Below, piece by piece: positions 15,004-23,301 of a DNA stretch of 64,000 nucleotides. Origin of the DNA: Chloroflexota bacterium (GTDB taxonomy: Bacteria > Chloroflexota > Dehalococcoidia > SM23-28-2 > JACOUE01); assembly GCA_016178045.1 (NCBI GenBank), contig JACOUE010000041.1:45518-109517 (forward strand), read 5' to 3'. Below the pieces are notes generated by a model, which saw only the letters and a list, made by a program, of their open reading frames with translations, did not search any database and was not told the origin of the DNA. Numbering within the stretch: position 1 is the stretch's first letter; each line of letters opens with the position of its first letter. The position numbers were made by a program, and so were the translations under genes.

Positions 15004-16353
15004 CTAGAGCAGGCCCTCGGCCTGCATCTCGCCGATTACGGCGTCTAACGCCTCGATCACCTTCCCGACGTCCGCCTCCGTGTGGGCCGTGGAGGTGAAG
15101 CCGCCGCTCTGGCCCATTAGGTCGACGCCGTGGTTGATCATGCCCCGCTTCAGGGCCAGGCCCAGCGGCGCCCGCATACGCGCCGGCACCTGTCCGTTCT
15201 GCCATGGCCACTCGATGCCCCCCACAGGCCGCGGGCAATCGGTGCCGAGGACGACGTGGAAGTAGGAGGCGAGGCCGTAGGCGCCCCCGGGCACCTTCCG
15301 GCGCTCGATCACCTGGTTCAGGCCGGGGACCAGTTTCGCCATGAGGCCGTCGACGTACTCGTGGTGCTCGCCGCCGGCGATGAAGGAGAGCATGGCCGCT
15401 CCCGCCGCCGCCGAGAGCGGGTTGGCGTTGTATGTGCCGGGGTGGGCCACCCGCTGCGAGGCGTTCCAGCCGGCGTCGTCGCGGAACTCGATCATGGCGA
15501 GCACATCGGCCTTACCGGCGACGCCGCCGCCCGGCATGCCCCCCGCCAGGATCTTGGCCAGGCAGGTCAGGTCCGGCGTCACGCCGTAGAGGGCCTGCGC
15601 CCCGCCCGGGGAGACGCGAAAGCCGGTCACCACCTCGTCGAAGATGAGGAGAGCGTTGTGGCGGCTGGTCAGCTCGCGGAGCTCGGCCAGGAAGCCGGGT
15701 CGCAGCGGCAGCGTCCCCCACGACGCCCCCGTCGGCTCCACGATCACCGCGGCCACGTCCCCCTCCTCCAGCCGCTCCGCCACCAGCGACGCGTCGTTCT
15801 GGGGCACGCTGATGGTGTTGCTGAGGGTGGCCGCGGGCACGCCGGCGGAACGCGGCACGTCCGACTCGGCGTAGCGGGCCCCCATGACGGAGTCGTGCCA
15901 GCCGTGGAAGTGGTAGTCGAACTTAAGGAGCCGGTCGCGGCCCGTGTAGGCGCGGGCCAGGCGGATTGCTATCAGAGTCGCTTCCGTGCCAGAGCTGGTG
16001 AAGCGTACCTCCTCCGCGCTGGGGATCAGGCGCTTCACCCAGTTCCCCCACTCCAGCTCCAGCCGGTGGCTGGCGCCGTAGTGCGTCCCCTTATGCGCCT
16101 GCTCGGTTATCGCCTTCGTGATGACAGGGTGGGCGTGGCCCAGGAAGAGCGCGCCGTGCCCCATCACCAGGTCGATGATCTCGTTGCCGTCCACATCCCA
16201 CTTGCGGGCGCCTTCCGCCCGCTCGACATAAAGAGGGAACGGGGTCAGGTAGCGGATATCGTGGGTCACGCCCGAGGGGAACGTCGTGACCGCCTCGGCG
16301 TGGAGGGCGGCGGACCCGGGGTGGAGCCGCCGGTACTCGTGGAGGATCGGCAC
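15004..16353 (-). CDS. Class III aminotransferase (glutamate-1-semialdehyde aminomutase-like)
   Basis: A 449-residue PLP enzyme of fold type I. Visible motifs are FTSSGTEATLIAIRLAR (phosphate cup), HFHGWHD, IVEPTGASWG, LLIFDEVVTGFRV (cofactor Asp) and LAKILAGGMPGG with the Schiff-base lysine. Overall it resembles HemL but lies away from tetrapyrrole genes, so an amino acid or amine transaminase or aminomutase acting in catabolism is more likely. The GTG start shares one base with the stop of the upstream dehydrogenase gene (TAGTG), a sign of translational coupling and of a joint pathway. Confidence 0.88.
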   Translation of the reverse strand: MPILHEYRRLHPGSAALHAEAVTTFPSGVTHDIRYLTPFPLYVERAEGARKWDVDGNEIIDLVMGHGALFLGHAHPVITKAITEQAHKGTHYGASHRLELEWGNWVKRLIPSAEEVRFTSSGTEATLIAIRLARAYTGRDRLLKFDYHFHGWHDSVMGARYAESDVPRSAGVPAATLSNTISVPQNDASLVAERLEEGDVAAVIVEPTGASWGTLPLRPGFLAELRELTSRHNALLIFDEVVTGFRVSPGGAQALYGVTPDLTCLAKILAGGMPGGGVAGKADVLAMIEFRDDAGWNASQRVAHPGTYNANPLSAAAGAAMLSFIAGGEHHEYVDGLMAKLVPGLNQVIERRKVPGGAYGLASYFHVVLGTDCPRPVGGIEWPWQNGQVPARMRAPLGLALKRGMINHGVDLMGQSGGFTSTAHTEADVGKVIEALDAVIGEMQAEGLL

Positions 16354-17405
16354 TACTCGACCAGCTCCTCTCTGAGCTGGCGCTTCGTCCTGAAGTAGGG
16401 GACGAAGGGGAGGTCGCGCATGGTGATGAGCCCGATGAGGGAGCGGGCGTTGGCGACGGCGGGCACGCAGTTGGCCAGGATGGCGGCCGTGGCCTGGTCG
16501 CCCTGGACGCCGCCCGCGATGGCCACCTTCAGCGGCGGCTTGCCGTCGATCACGATGACGTCGCGGGGGTCCTTGGCGTCCAGGGACATCTCCAGCTCCA
16601 GCCGGATGACTTCCCGGCCGGACATCAGGCCGCGGGCGGTCTGTCTGACGCCGGCGACGTATCCCCGCTCCACCACGAAGTACTCCGTCTTCTTGCGTTC
16701 CTGAGCGATGACCGGCTCGATCGTCTCGGCGATGTCGTCGAGGCGCCACCCCAGCGTATCGGCCATCACGGAGACCGACTCGCGCAGCCCCACGTGGCCG
16801 ATGCTGCCGTTGGCCTCCTGCTGGAACCCCTGCACGCTCAGGCCGACGCCTACCTTGCGCTGGAGCTGCATCCGCCGCGTCGACACGTCCACCACCCGTG
16901 TCACCTGGATCGACTTGATGTGCTGGCAGGCCGTGGTCAGCACCAGCGGCAGCGTGTCCATGACGAAGCCGGGGTTCACTCCCGTCCCCAGGATGCGGAC
17001 GCCTGTCTCCCTTGCCCTCTTGTCCAGCGTCCGGGCGATGTCGGGATGATGCCGCCAGGGGTAGGAAAGTTCCTCGCAACTAGATATAACGTTCTTCTCC
17101 GCCGCGACGATTTGCAGCAGTTCCGGGCAGACCGTAGTCAGGTGAGAGCCCGTAGCGTGCACCACCACGTCGGCGTAGACGTCCTTGAGCACCGGCTCCG
17201 GGTCGTGCGATACGGTGATGCCCACCGTCCGCCCGATCCCGGCCGCATCCCCCAGGTCCTTCCCCGCCTTGGCCGGGTGGGAGTCGATGGCGCCGACTAT
17301 CTCGACGTCGGGTCGCTCGAGAAGCAGGCGGATCACCTCGCTGCCCACGGCGCCGATGCCGAAGTGGATAGTACGGATCTTCTCACCCTGCACGTAGGCC
17401 TCCAC
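16353..17405 (-). CDS. NAD(P)-dependent amine dehydrogenase-like protein (2,4-diaminopentanoate dehydrogenase family)
   Basis: A 350-residue protein with an N-terminal Rossmann domain beginning IHFGIGAVGSEVIRLL and IVGAIDSHPAKAGKDLG, as in dihydrodipicolinate reductase-like and 2,4-diaminopentanoate dehydrogenase proteins. The C-terminal domain has GVNPGFVMDTLP and VVDVSTRRMQLQRKVG. It probably oxidises or reduces an amino compound with NAD(P). GTG at 17405 is chosen because it lies past the upstream stop; a GTG at 17426 would overlap that gene. It is coupled to the downstream class III aminotransferase, so the pair probably handles one amine substrate. Confidence 0.8.
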   Translation of the reverse strand: MEAYVQGEKIRTIHFGIGAVGSEVIRLLLERPDVEIVGAIDSHPAKAGKDLGDAAGIGRTVGITVSHDPEPVLKDVYADVVVHATGSHLTTVCPELLQIVAAEKNVISSCEELSYPWRHHPDIARTLDKRARETGVRILGTGVNPGFVMDTLPLVLTTACQHIKSIQVTRVVDVSTRRMQLQRKVGVGLSVQGFQQEANGSIGHVGLRESVSVMADTLGWRLDDIAETIEPVIAQERKKTEYFVVERGYVAGVRQTARGLMSGREVIRLELEMSLDAKDPRDVIVIDGKPPLKVAIAGGVQGDQATAAILANCVPAVANARSLIGLITMRDLPFVPYFRTKRQLREELVE

Positions 17406-17415
17406 GTTCCAAGTC

Positions 17416-18201
17416 CTAGGCCACACTTTCCAGGAACTCCAGCGCTAACCGATTAAACGTCTCCGGCTGCTCAAAGTAAACCGAGTGGCCCGCCCCCGCC
17501 ACCACCACCATCCGCGAGTGCGGGATAAGCCGCGTGGCCACCTCCACGAGGAACGGCGGCATCAGGTCGTCCTCCTCGCCGACGATGAACAGGACGGGCA
17601 CGTTCAGCCGCGCCAGCCCGTCGGCGCCGGTGTCGAGGCGCGGGTACTGCCGGACGAAGTCGTCGGCGCGCTTCGGGTTGAGGGCCGCCACCTGCCGGTA
17701 GAGGAAGGCCATCTCCGGCCGCTCGCGGATGAACCGCTGGCCCAGCGCCCGCCTGGGCCCCATCTTCCGGCGGCGCCAGATCTCCTCCGCCCGCTGCCGC
17801 GTCTCCTCGTCGGCGGCCAGCCACACCTCCCGCCGCATCCCCACGATGCTGTCCGCCATCACCAGCGCCCGCACCCGCTCCGGATAGCGTAGAGTATACC
17901 CCAAAGCGGTGAGCCCGCCCATCGACTGGGCCACCAGCCGGACTTCATCGATCCCCAGGTGCTCGATAAGGGCCCCGAGGTCGTCGATGAACGCTTTCGG
18001 GCCCAGTGGACTGTGGCCGTCGAGGGATAGGCCGAAGCCACGCTGGTCGTACACGAGGCACTTGTAGCGCCTGGCGAAGTCGGGTACCTGCTGCCACCAG
18101 CTGAGGTGGTTCCCCCCGGCCCCGTGGGCAAAGACCAGCCACGGCCCTTCGCCGTGAATCTGGTAGTAGAGGCTAATGCCGTTTACCCGCGCCTTGGGCA
18201 T
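17416..18201 (-). CDS. Alpha/beta hydrolase
   Basis: A 261-residue hydrolase of the alpha/beta fold. The oxyanion segment is FAHGAGGNHLSW, the nucleophile elbow is VAQSMGG, the acid is in IVGEEDDLMP and the histidine is in GAGHSVYFE. Soluble, with no signal peptide. Many members cleave ring-fission products, esters or lactones. It is the first gene of a minus-strand set followed by the amine-dehydrogenase-like and aminotransferase genes. Confidence 0.9.
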   Translation of the reverse strand: MPKARVNGISLYYQIHGEGPWLVFAHGAGGNHLSWWQQVPDFARRYKCLVYDQRGFGLSLDGHSPLGPKAFIDDLGALIEHLGIDEVRLVAQSMGGLTALGYTLRYPERVRALVMADSIVGMRREVWLAADEETRQRAEEIWRRRKMGPRRALGQRFIRERPEMAFLYRQVAALNPKRADDFVRQYPRLDTGADGLARLNVPVLFIVGEEDDLMPPFLVEVATRLIPHSRMVVVAGAGHSVYFEQPETFNRLALEFLESVA

Positions 18202-18284
18202 CTCCGGCTCTCACCGATGATACTTGAGCAGGCCGAGCCGGGGCAACAGGTGTTTCGGCGCTGGCGGCAAACCTTCCCTGCGCG

Positions 18285-18290
18285 TACAAT
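18285..18290 (+). promoter_or_regulatory. -10 element placing transcription start at the ATG (leaderless)
   Basis: TACAAT at 18285-18290 ends seven bases before the ATG at 18298, and no ribosome-binding site lies in between. This spacing fits a leaderless mRNA. No convincing -35 box is seen. Confidence 0.45.
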
Positions 18291-18297
18291 AGCTCTG

Positions 18298-19593
18298 ATG
18301 GCACCCGCTCCAGAAGAGCCGGACCCACCGGCCACCACCGCCGCCCCGCCTCCCAAAGCCCGCCGCCGCCACCGTGGCGGCCGCCGCCAGCGGCCCCGAT
18401 CAGAGGCAGCGCCGCCCGTCGCTACGGCGGAAACGGTCGCTCCCGAAGAGCCCACACCGGAACCGGAGGCCAGGCCGAAGTCCCGGACGGCCCGCCGGCG
18501 CGCCCAGCGCCGTCGCGCTGCCGAGGCGGCCCACGCCCCCGAGGCGGTCGCAGCTCCCGAACCGCAGCGGCGCCGAAGACCGGCCGCAGTTCGCGAGCCG
18601 CAGCCGCCTCGAAGAGCGGCCGTAGCTCGCGAGCCGGCGCCGCCCCGGAGAGCGGCCGCGCCTCCCGAGGCGCCGCCGCGCCGGCGAAGGGCGGCTCCCC
18701 GCCGCCGCGCCGGCAAAGAGGCGCCGATTGAACGCCTGCCGGGGCCATTCGTCCACCCTTCGGAGGCGGAGTTCGCGGGCATCCTCGACTTCTACAACAT
18801 CGAGTGGAAGTACGAGCCCCGCTCGTTCCCCCTGCGCTGGGAGCACGGCCGCGTGGCCGAGGCGTTTACCCCCGACTTCTACCTGTCCGAGTTCAACCTC
18901 TACGTGGAGCTGACCACCCTCAAGTCCAACCTAACGGCCGAGAAGAACCGCAAGGTGCGCCTCCTCCGCCAGCTCTACCCCGAGGTCAACGTCAAGCTCC
19001 TCAAAAAGCGCGACCTCTTCCGCCTCCTCACCAAGTACGGCTACGGCCCGCTCGACCCGGAGGAGGTCCCCGACATCGACCACATCCTGATCTCCACCGG
19101 CAAGCTCCAGCAGCGGGTGGTCGAGATGGGGAAACAGATCAGCAGCGACTACGCGAACCAGGAGCCCGTCCTGGTCGGCGTCCTGAGGGGCGTCTTCTGC
19201 TTCCTCGCCGACCTCGTCCGTCACATCTCCGTCCCCGTGACCCTCGACTTCATGTCGATCTCGTCCTACGAAGGCGACGGGGGCGGCGCCGTCAAGATCC
19301 TGAAGGACCTGGACGAGAACATCAAGGGCCGCGACGTCATCCTGGTGGAGGACATCGTCGATACGGGGATGACCCTGAACCACGTCCTCGACTACCTCTG
19401 GGCGAAGAAGCCGGCCTCCCTCCGCGTCTGCACGCTCCTGGACAAGAGCGTCCGCCGCCTGACCACCGTGAACGTGGACTACGTGGGCTTCGAGGTCCCG
19501 GACGAGTTCGTGGTGGGGTACGGCCTCGACTTCCGCCAGCGCTACCGTAACCTGCCGTTCATCGCGGTGCTCAAGCACGAGCTGCTGCCCTGA
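18298..19593 (+). CDS. hpt: Hypoxanthine phosphoribosyltransferase with PD-(D/E)XK-like N-terminal domain
   Basis: A 431-residue, three-part protein. Residues 1-145 are a low-complexity Ala/Pro/Arg region. Residues about 150-245 form a domain with YEPRSFPLRW, EAFTPDFYL and YVELTT, which looks like a PD-(D/E)XK nuclease core (Asp, then Glu), followed by AEKNRKVRLLRQLYP and KLLKKRDLF. Residues about 255-431 are a hypoxanthine-guanine phosphoribosyltransferase: GVLRGVFCFLADLVR, DFMSISSYEG, and the PRPP loop VILVEDIVDTGMT. The C-terminal part is full length and should salvage purine bases with PRPP. The nuclease-like domain is an addition of unknown role. The transcript is probably leaderless. 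Confidence 0.88.
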   Translation: MAPAPEEPDPPATTAAPPPKARRRHRGGRRQRPRSEAAPPVATAETVAPEEPTPEPEARPKSRTARRRAQRRRAAEAAHAPEAVAAPEPQRRRRPAAVREPQPPRRAAVAREPAPPRRAAAPPEAPPRRRRAAPRRRAGKEAPIERLPGPFVHPSEAEFAGILDFYNIEWKYEPRSFPLRWEHGRVAEAFTPDFYLSEFNLYVELTTLKSNLTAEKNRKVRLLRQLYPEVNVKLLKKRDLFRLLTKYGYGPLDPEEVPDIDHILISTGKLQQRVVEMGKQISSDYANQEPVLVGVLRGVFCFLADLVRHISVPVTLDFMSISSYEGDGGGAVKILKDLDENIKGRDVILVEDIVDTGMTLNHVLDYLWAKKPASLRVCTLLDKSVRRLTTVNVDYVGFEVPDEFVVGYGLDFRQRYRNLPFIAVLKHELLP

Positions 19594-19932
19594 AACTGGG
19601 CCCCACCACTGCATAATTTTTTCCACATGCTTTCCACAGCGGTGTCTCTTCAGGAGTAAGCGGGCCTCTTTTGCTAGCTCGGACGAGGATATATGAGGAA
19701 AGGCGGCCTTATTGACCCCTACTGGAGTGTGCGGTCGCTTTGCCCTCTTGACAACCTCATCTCTTGGGAGCACAATGAGCACGCTCTCCGAGCGGTCAAG
19801 TAGCACCGCCAGGGAGAAGGGTTCCGCAAGGGCGGAAGGGCAACCGGAAGCCCGAGCGAGGCCCGGAAACCAGGCGAAATGCGAACAATCACTCGGGGAG
19901 CTGTCATTTTATAGGTTCCCCGCACCCCCCAG
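19594..19932. other. Intergenic region without recognisable gene
   Basis: About 340 bases between two convergent genes. It holds an A/T-rich start (TAATTTTTTCCACATG) and short direct and inverted sequences but no coding frame with convincing composition. TTTTCCACA and TTTCCACA occur 12 bases apart; see rejected items. Confidence 0.5.
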
Positions 19933-19966
19933 AACGTAGGGTCCCGACTTCTCGGGGCCCTACGTT
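19933..19966. terminator. Bidirectional terminator hairpin
   Basis: AACGTAGGGTCCCGA (19933-19947) pairs with TCGGGGCCCTACGTT (19952-19966) with one G-T-type mismatch around a CTTC tetraloop, followed by TTTT on the plus side. It lies between the convergent phosphoribosyltransferase and crotonase genes, just where a shared terminator is expected. Confidence 0.75.
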
Positions 19967-19972
19967 TTAGCC

Positions 19973-20740
19973 CTACCGCCCTTTGTATACCGGCGGCCGC
20001 TTCTCCAGCCACGCCCGCGCCGCCTCGAGGGCGTCCTCAGACACCTCCAGCTTGCGGATCCGCTTCTCGCTGTAGCTGTAGGCCTCGTCCGGGACGCGGG
20101 GGCGGACCATGGCCAGCAGCTCCTTCGTCGTCCTCAGCGCCAGCGGCGGCAGCGCGGCGATGCGCCTGGCCCAGGCCAGCGTCTCTTCCATCAGCCTTTC
20201 GTCCGGCACCACCTTGTTGACCAGGCCCATCTCATAGGCCCGCCCGGCGCTCAGCCGGAAGCCGTAAGCCACCTCTGCCGCCTCCGACGCGGTGAGCCCG
20301 AACGTGATTTGCCAGTCCCACCCGGCGAAGATCCCCCGCTCGATCTCCAGCATTCCGATCTCCGCGCTCTCGGTGGCGATGCGCAGGTCGGCCCGCATCG
20401 CCATAGTCAGCCCCCCGCCGAAGGCGTAGCCGTTGACCGCGGCGATGGCCGGCTTCAGCAGCGTCCGCTTGTCGTACGGGTTGTCGAGGGCGCGGGTGTC
20501 GGGCGGGATGTTGGTCAGCCGGTCCTCGGCCGCCTCCTTGATGTCCAATCCCACGCAGAAGGCGCGACCATTCCCCGTCAGCACCGCCACCCGGGCCGAG
20601 TCGTCGTCGCGGAAGCGTTGCCACGCCTCGGCCAGCTCCTGCATCATCGCCCGGCTACACGAGTTCAACCGCTCCGGCCGGTTCATGCGGATGACGGTGA
20701 CCGGCCCGTCCTGCTCGTAGACCACGTACTGCCAGCTCAT
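19973..20740 (-). CDS. Enoyl-CoA hydratase/isomerase family protein
   Basis: A 255-residue crotonase-fold protein with oxyanion-hole segments GRAFCVGLDIKEA and NGYAFGGGLTM. At the two classical catalytic positions it has Thr (GGGLTMAM) and Glu (GMLEIERG), so only the second glutamate is kept, as in some isomerase-type members. Complete at both ends; the C-terminal EKRPPVYKGR is typical of the family. It stands alone between a terminator and the pterin dehydratase gene, both on the same strand. Confidence 0.88.
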   Translation of the reverse strand: MSWQYVVYEQDGPVTVIRMNRPERLNSCSRAMMQELAEAWQRFRDDDSARVAVLTGNGRAFCVGLDIKEAAEDRLTNIPPDTRALDNPYDKRTLLKPAIAAVNGYAFGGGLTMAMRADLRIATESAEIGMLEIERGIFAGWDWQITFGLTASEAAEVAYGFRLSAGRAYEMGLVNKVVPDERLMEETLAWARRIAALPPLALRTTKELLAMVRPRVPDEAYSYSEKRIRKLEVSEDALEAARAWLEKRPPVYKGR

Positions 20741-20835
20741 CGTCGTGCCTCCGTGAGGAACGTAATCTGGACGAACGGCGCCGCCTGCTCGTCGGCAGGG
20801 GGCCCGGGTCGGTTACCTGTCGTGCGACTGGTCCC

Positions 20836-21174
20836 TCAACCGGCTGAAGGGCTCTCGGCCGTCTCCGGCGGCAGGACCAGCTTCGTGCCCAGCTTGGCGT
20901 CTATCTCCCCGGCCAGGGCGAAGTCCCGGTCCGTCAGGGCCTTCTCGCTGTGGGTGATGAGGCGCAGGGTGACCTTGTTGTAGTTGATGGCGATGTCCGG
21001 GTGGTGACCGGCGGACTCCGCGAGGTACGCCACCGAGTTCACGAAGGCAATGGCTCGCAGGAAGGTCCGGAACGTGTACTGCTTGCGCAGGCGGCTGTCG
21101 CGCAGCTCCCACCCCTCGAGCGCCTTCAGCCCGTCCTGCACCTCGTCGTCGGAAAGCACTCTCGGCTCCGCCAT
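20836..21174 (-). CDS. phhB: 4a-hydroxytetrahydrobiopterin (pterin-4a-carbinolamine) dehydratase
   Basis: A 112-residue protein with the full family signature: LEGWEL, then ESAGHHPDIAINYNKVTLRLITH and a later Asp (TDRDFALA). The paired histidines HH and the distal histidine are the catalytic set. It removes water from 4a-hydroxytetrahydropterin to regenerate the cofactor for aromatic amino acid hydroxylases; in bacteria lacking such enzymes it may serve another pterin role. No hydroxylase gene is present here. Confidence 0.9.
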   Translation of the reverse strand: MAEPRVLSDDEVQDGLKALEGWELRDSRLRKQYTFRTFLRAIAFVNSVAYLAESAGHHPDIAINYNKVTLRLITHSEKALTDRDFALAGEIDAKLGTKLVLPPETAESPSAG

Positions 21175-21248
21175 GGCCCGTCACCTCGCGCCGACAGAAT
21201 AGCACGGCCCTGACTCCCTATGCCATAATTGGGCGAGAGAGGTGCCCC

Positions 21249-21887
21249 TTGGCCATCTATGACGTTACCGTGCCCCTTTCCGCGGGCATGCCCACCTACC
21301 CGGGCGAGCCGGGCCCCCGCCTCCACCCCCTCAAGCAGATCTCCCGCGGCGACTCGGCCAACGTCACCTCACTGTTCATGGGCGCCCACACCGGCACCCA
21401 CGTCGACGCCCCCCACCACTTCCTCACCGGCAGCGCGACGATCGAAGAGCTGCCGGTGGACGCCCTGGTCGGGCCCTGCCGGCTGGTCGAACTGCCCCAC
21501 GCCGGGACCATCACCGCCGAAGACCTGGAGGCGGCGGGCCTGCCCCGGGTCGAGCGGCTCCTCCTGAAGACCAGCAACTCTAGCCTCTGGCGCGACGACG
21601 AGTTCCACAGCGACTTCGCCCACATCAGCGGCGACGCCGCCCGCTGGCTCATCAAGCGCGGCGTGCGCCTGGTGGGCATCGACTACCTCTCCATCGAGCA
21701 GTTCCGCTCGCCCACGCATGAGGTGCACCGCACGCTGCTGGCGTCGGGGGTGGTCATCCTGGAGGGGCTGGACCTGCGCCAGGTTCCGGAAGGCGACTAC
21801 TTCCTGGTCTGCGCGCCGCTGAAACTGGTCGGCGGCGACGGCGCCCCCGCCCGCGTCTTCCTCCTCGACGAAGCCTCCCGCCCGTGA
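21249..21887 (+). CDS. Cyclase-family protein (kynurenine formamidase-like metal hydrolase)
   Basis: A 212-residue protein with the family metal-binding motif HTGTHVDAPHHF near residue 43, an N-terminal DVTVPLSAGMPTYPG and the second-site segment RLVGIDYLSIEQF followed by THEVHRTLLASG. The fold is a zinc- or manganese-dependent amidohydrolase; the close relatives are arylformamidases of tryptophan breakdown, but many members have other substrates. Start is TTG with GAGAGGTG upstream. A CATAAT -10 box lies at 21224-21229. Confidence 0.87.
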   Translation: MAIYDVTVPLSAGMPTYPGEPGPRLHPLKQISRGDSANVTSLFMGAHTGTHVDAPHHFLTGSATIEELPVDALVGPCRLVELPHAGTITAEDLEAAGLPRVERLLLKTSNSSLWRDDEFHSDFAHISGDAARWLIKRGVRLVGIDYLSIEQFRSPTHEVHRTLLASGVVILEGLDLRQVPEGDYFLVCAPLKLVGGDGAPARVFLLDEASRP

Positions 21888-21917
21888 CCCTGGACGGAGA
21901 GGCGGTAAGACGTATCG

Positions 21918-23180
21918 CTAGAAGATGACCTGTCGCTGCTTGAGGGCGCCGATCTCCTCCGCCGACCTCCCCAGCAGCTCCCCGAAGACGTAGTCGTTGT
22001 CCTGGCCCAGGGTCGGCGCCGCCCGCCAGACCTGGCACGGTGTCTCCGACATCCGCCAGGGGATGCCGGCGTGCTTGCGTATTCCCACCTCCGGGTGCTC
22101 CTTCTCCACGAAGAAGCCCCCAGCGTTAAGGTTAGGGTCTTCCCCGAGCTGGAAGTTGGCCAGCGGCGGGAACGCCGCCACCCTGGCCTGCTGCAGCTTC
22201 TCCGACACTTCGAACGGGTCGTGCTGGGACGTCCACTCCTCCACGATGCCCTCGAGGTCGTCCTCGTTGGCCTTGCGGCCGGCCATGGTGCGGAAGCGGG
22301 CGTCGTCCGCTACTTCCGGGCGACCCATGGCCTCGCACAGCCTTCGCCACTCGTCGTCGGAGCCGCAGGCGATGCTCACCCAGCGGTCTTCCGGAAGGAC
22401 CCCCGGCGGCAGGTCGCCCGTGGCCGGGCCGCAGCGGAACACGCCGTGCGGCGCCATGAGCGGGTCGCGGTTGCCCACGAGCGGTGGCTGCTCCCCGTTC
22501 ATAGACTGGCCCAGGATCGCGTCGCCGATGACGGCCATCGTCGACTCCCACTGGGACATGTCGATGTACTGCCCCCTTCCCGTGCGCTCGCGGTGCCAGA
22601 GCGCGGCCAGGACGGCGAAGGCGCCGTGGAGGCCGGCGTTGGGGTCGCCGTAGGACATGCCCACGTGCCCCGGGCGATCCATGTCGGTGTACCCGGTGAG
22701 GGTGGAGAGGCCGGCCAGCGGCACCTGGGCCGGTCCGTAGGAGACGTACGTGCTCTCCGGCCCCGTCTGGCCGTAGCCCGAGAGGCTGATCATGATGATG
22801 TCCGGCTTCACCTGTCGCAGCGCCTCGTAGCCCAGGCCCAGCCGCTCGAGCACGCCCGCCGCGAAGTTCTCCACGGCGATGTCGCTCATGGCGACGATCC
22901 GCTTCGCCAGCTCCGCCCCTTCCGGCTGCGTCAGGTCCAGCTGGATGCTGCGCTTCCCCTGGTTGTACTGGTTGAAGTAGCCGGCGCGGTTGGGGCCCGG
23001 CTGCCCCTCGGCCCAGGGCGGGAGCATGCGGAGGACGTCGATCCGCTTCGTCGTCTCGATGCGGATCACCTCCGCCCCCATGTGCGCGAGCTGGAGGGTG
23101 CAGAAGGGCCCGGCCCACACCCAGGTGAAGTCGGTGACTCGTATGCCGTTGAGGGGGCCTTCTCGATTTTCCGCCGTCAT
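21918..23180 (-). CDS. CaiB/BaiF family CoA-transferase
   Basis: A 420-residue class III CoA-transferase. It starts NGIRVTDFTWVWAGPFC, has GAEVIRIETT, and the nucleophilic Asp is in MSYGDPNAGLHG. Full length. Converges with the cyclase-family gene (31 nt between stops) and lies downstream of another CaiB gene on the same strand, with a palindrome between them. Paired CaiB genes can encode two-subunit transferases, as in benzylsuccinate CoA-transferase; this pair could do the same, although sequence alone does not prove it. Confidence 0.9.
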   Translation of the reverse strand: MTAENREGPLNGIRVTDFTWVWAGPFCTLQLAHMGAEVIRIETTKRIDVLRMLPPWAEGQPGPNRAGYFNQYNQGKRSIQLDLTQPEGAELAKRIVAMSDIAVENFAAGVLERLGLGYEALRQVKPDIIMISLSGYGQTGPESTYVSYGPAQVPLAGLSTLTGYTDMDRPGHVGMSYGDPNAGLHGAFAVLAALWHRERTGRGQYIDMSQWESTMAVIGDAILGQSMNGEQPPLVGNRDPLMAPHGVFRCGPATGDLPPGVLPEDRWVSIACGSDDEWRRLCEAMGRPEVADDARFRTMAGRKANEDDLEGIVEEWTSQHDPFEVSEKLQQARVAAFPPLANFQLGEDPNLNAGGFFVEKEHPEVGIRKHAGIPWRMSETPCQVWRAAPTLGQDNDYVFGELLGRSAEEIGALKQRQVIF

Positions 23181-23232
23181 GATGGGTAATCACTCTCGGC
23201 CCCGCGCCCTGAAGTGCGCGGCTCACAGTGGT

Positions 23233-23257
23233 CGCCTGAAGGCGCCGCCTTCAGGCG
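23233..23257. repeat. Short perfect palindrome between two CoA-transferase genes
   Basis: CGCCTGAAGGCG (23233-23244) and CGCCTTCAGGCG (23246-23257) are perfect 12-base complements with one base between. The GCCTTCAGGC core is shared with the repeat at 5339-5401. Confidence 0.7.
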
Positions 23258-23301
23258 GCGGTCCAGAAGAAGGGCCCAGAGACAGCTCGATGATCGCATG
23301 G

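Noticed and set aside
15004-17079. A much longer open frame extending the aminotransferase upstream to 17079
   Set aside because: The extra 240 residues overlap the coding sequence of the amine-dehydrogenase-like gene and have shadow composition; the GTG at 16353 fits family length and coupling.
19619-19638. Two DnaA-box-like words (TTTTCCACA, TTTCCACA)
   Set aside because: Only two imperfect copies, one with two mismatches to TTATCCACA, no dnaA or dnaN nearby; not enough for an origin.
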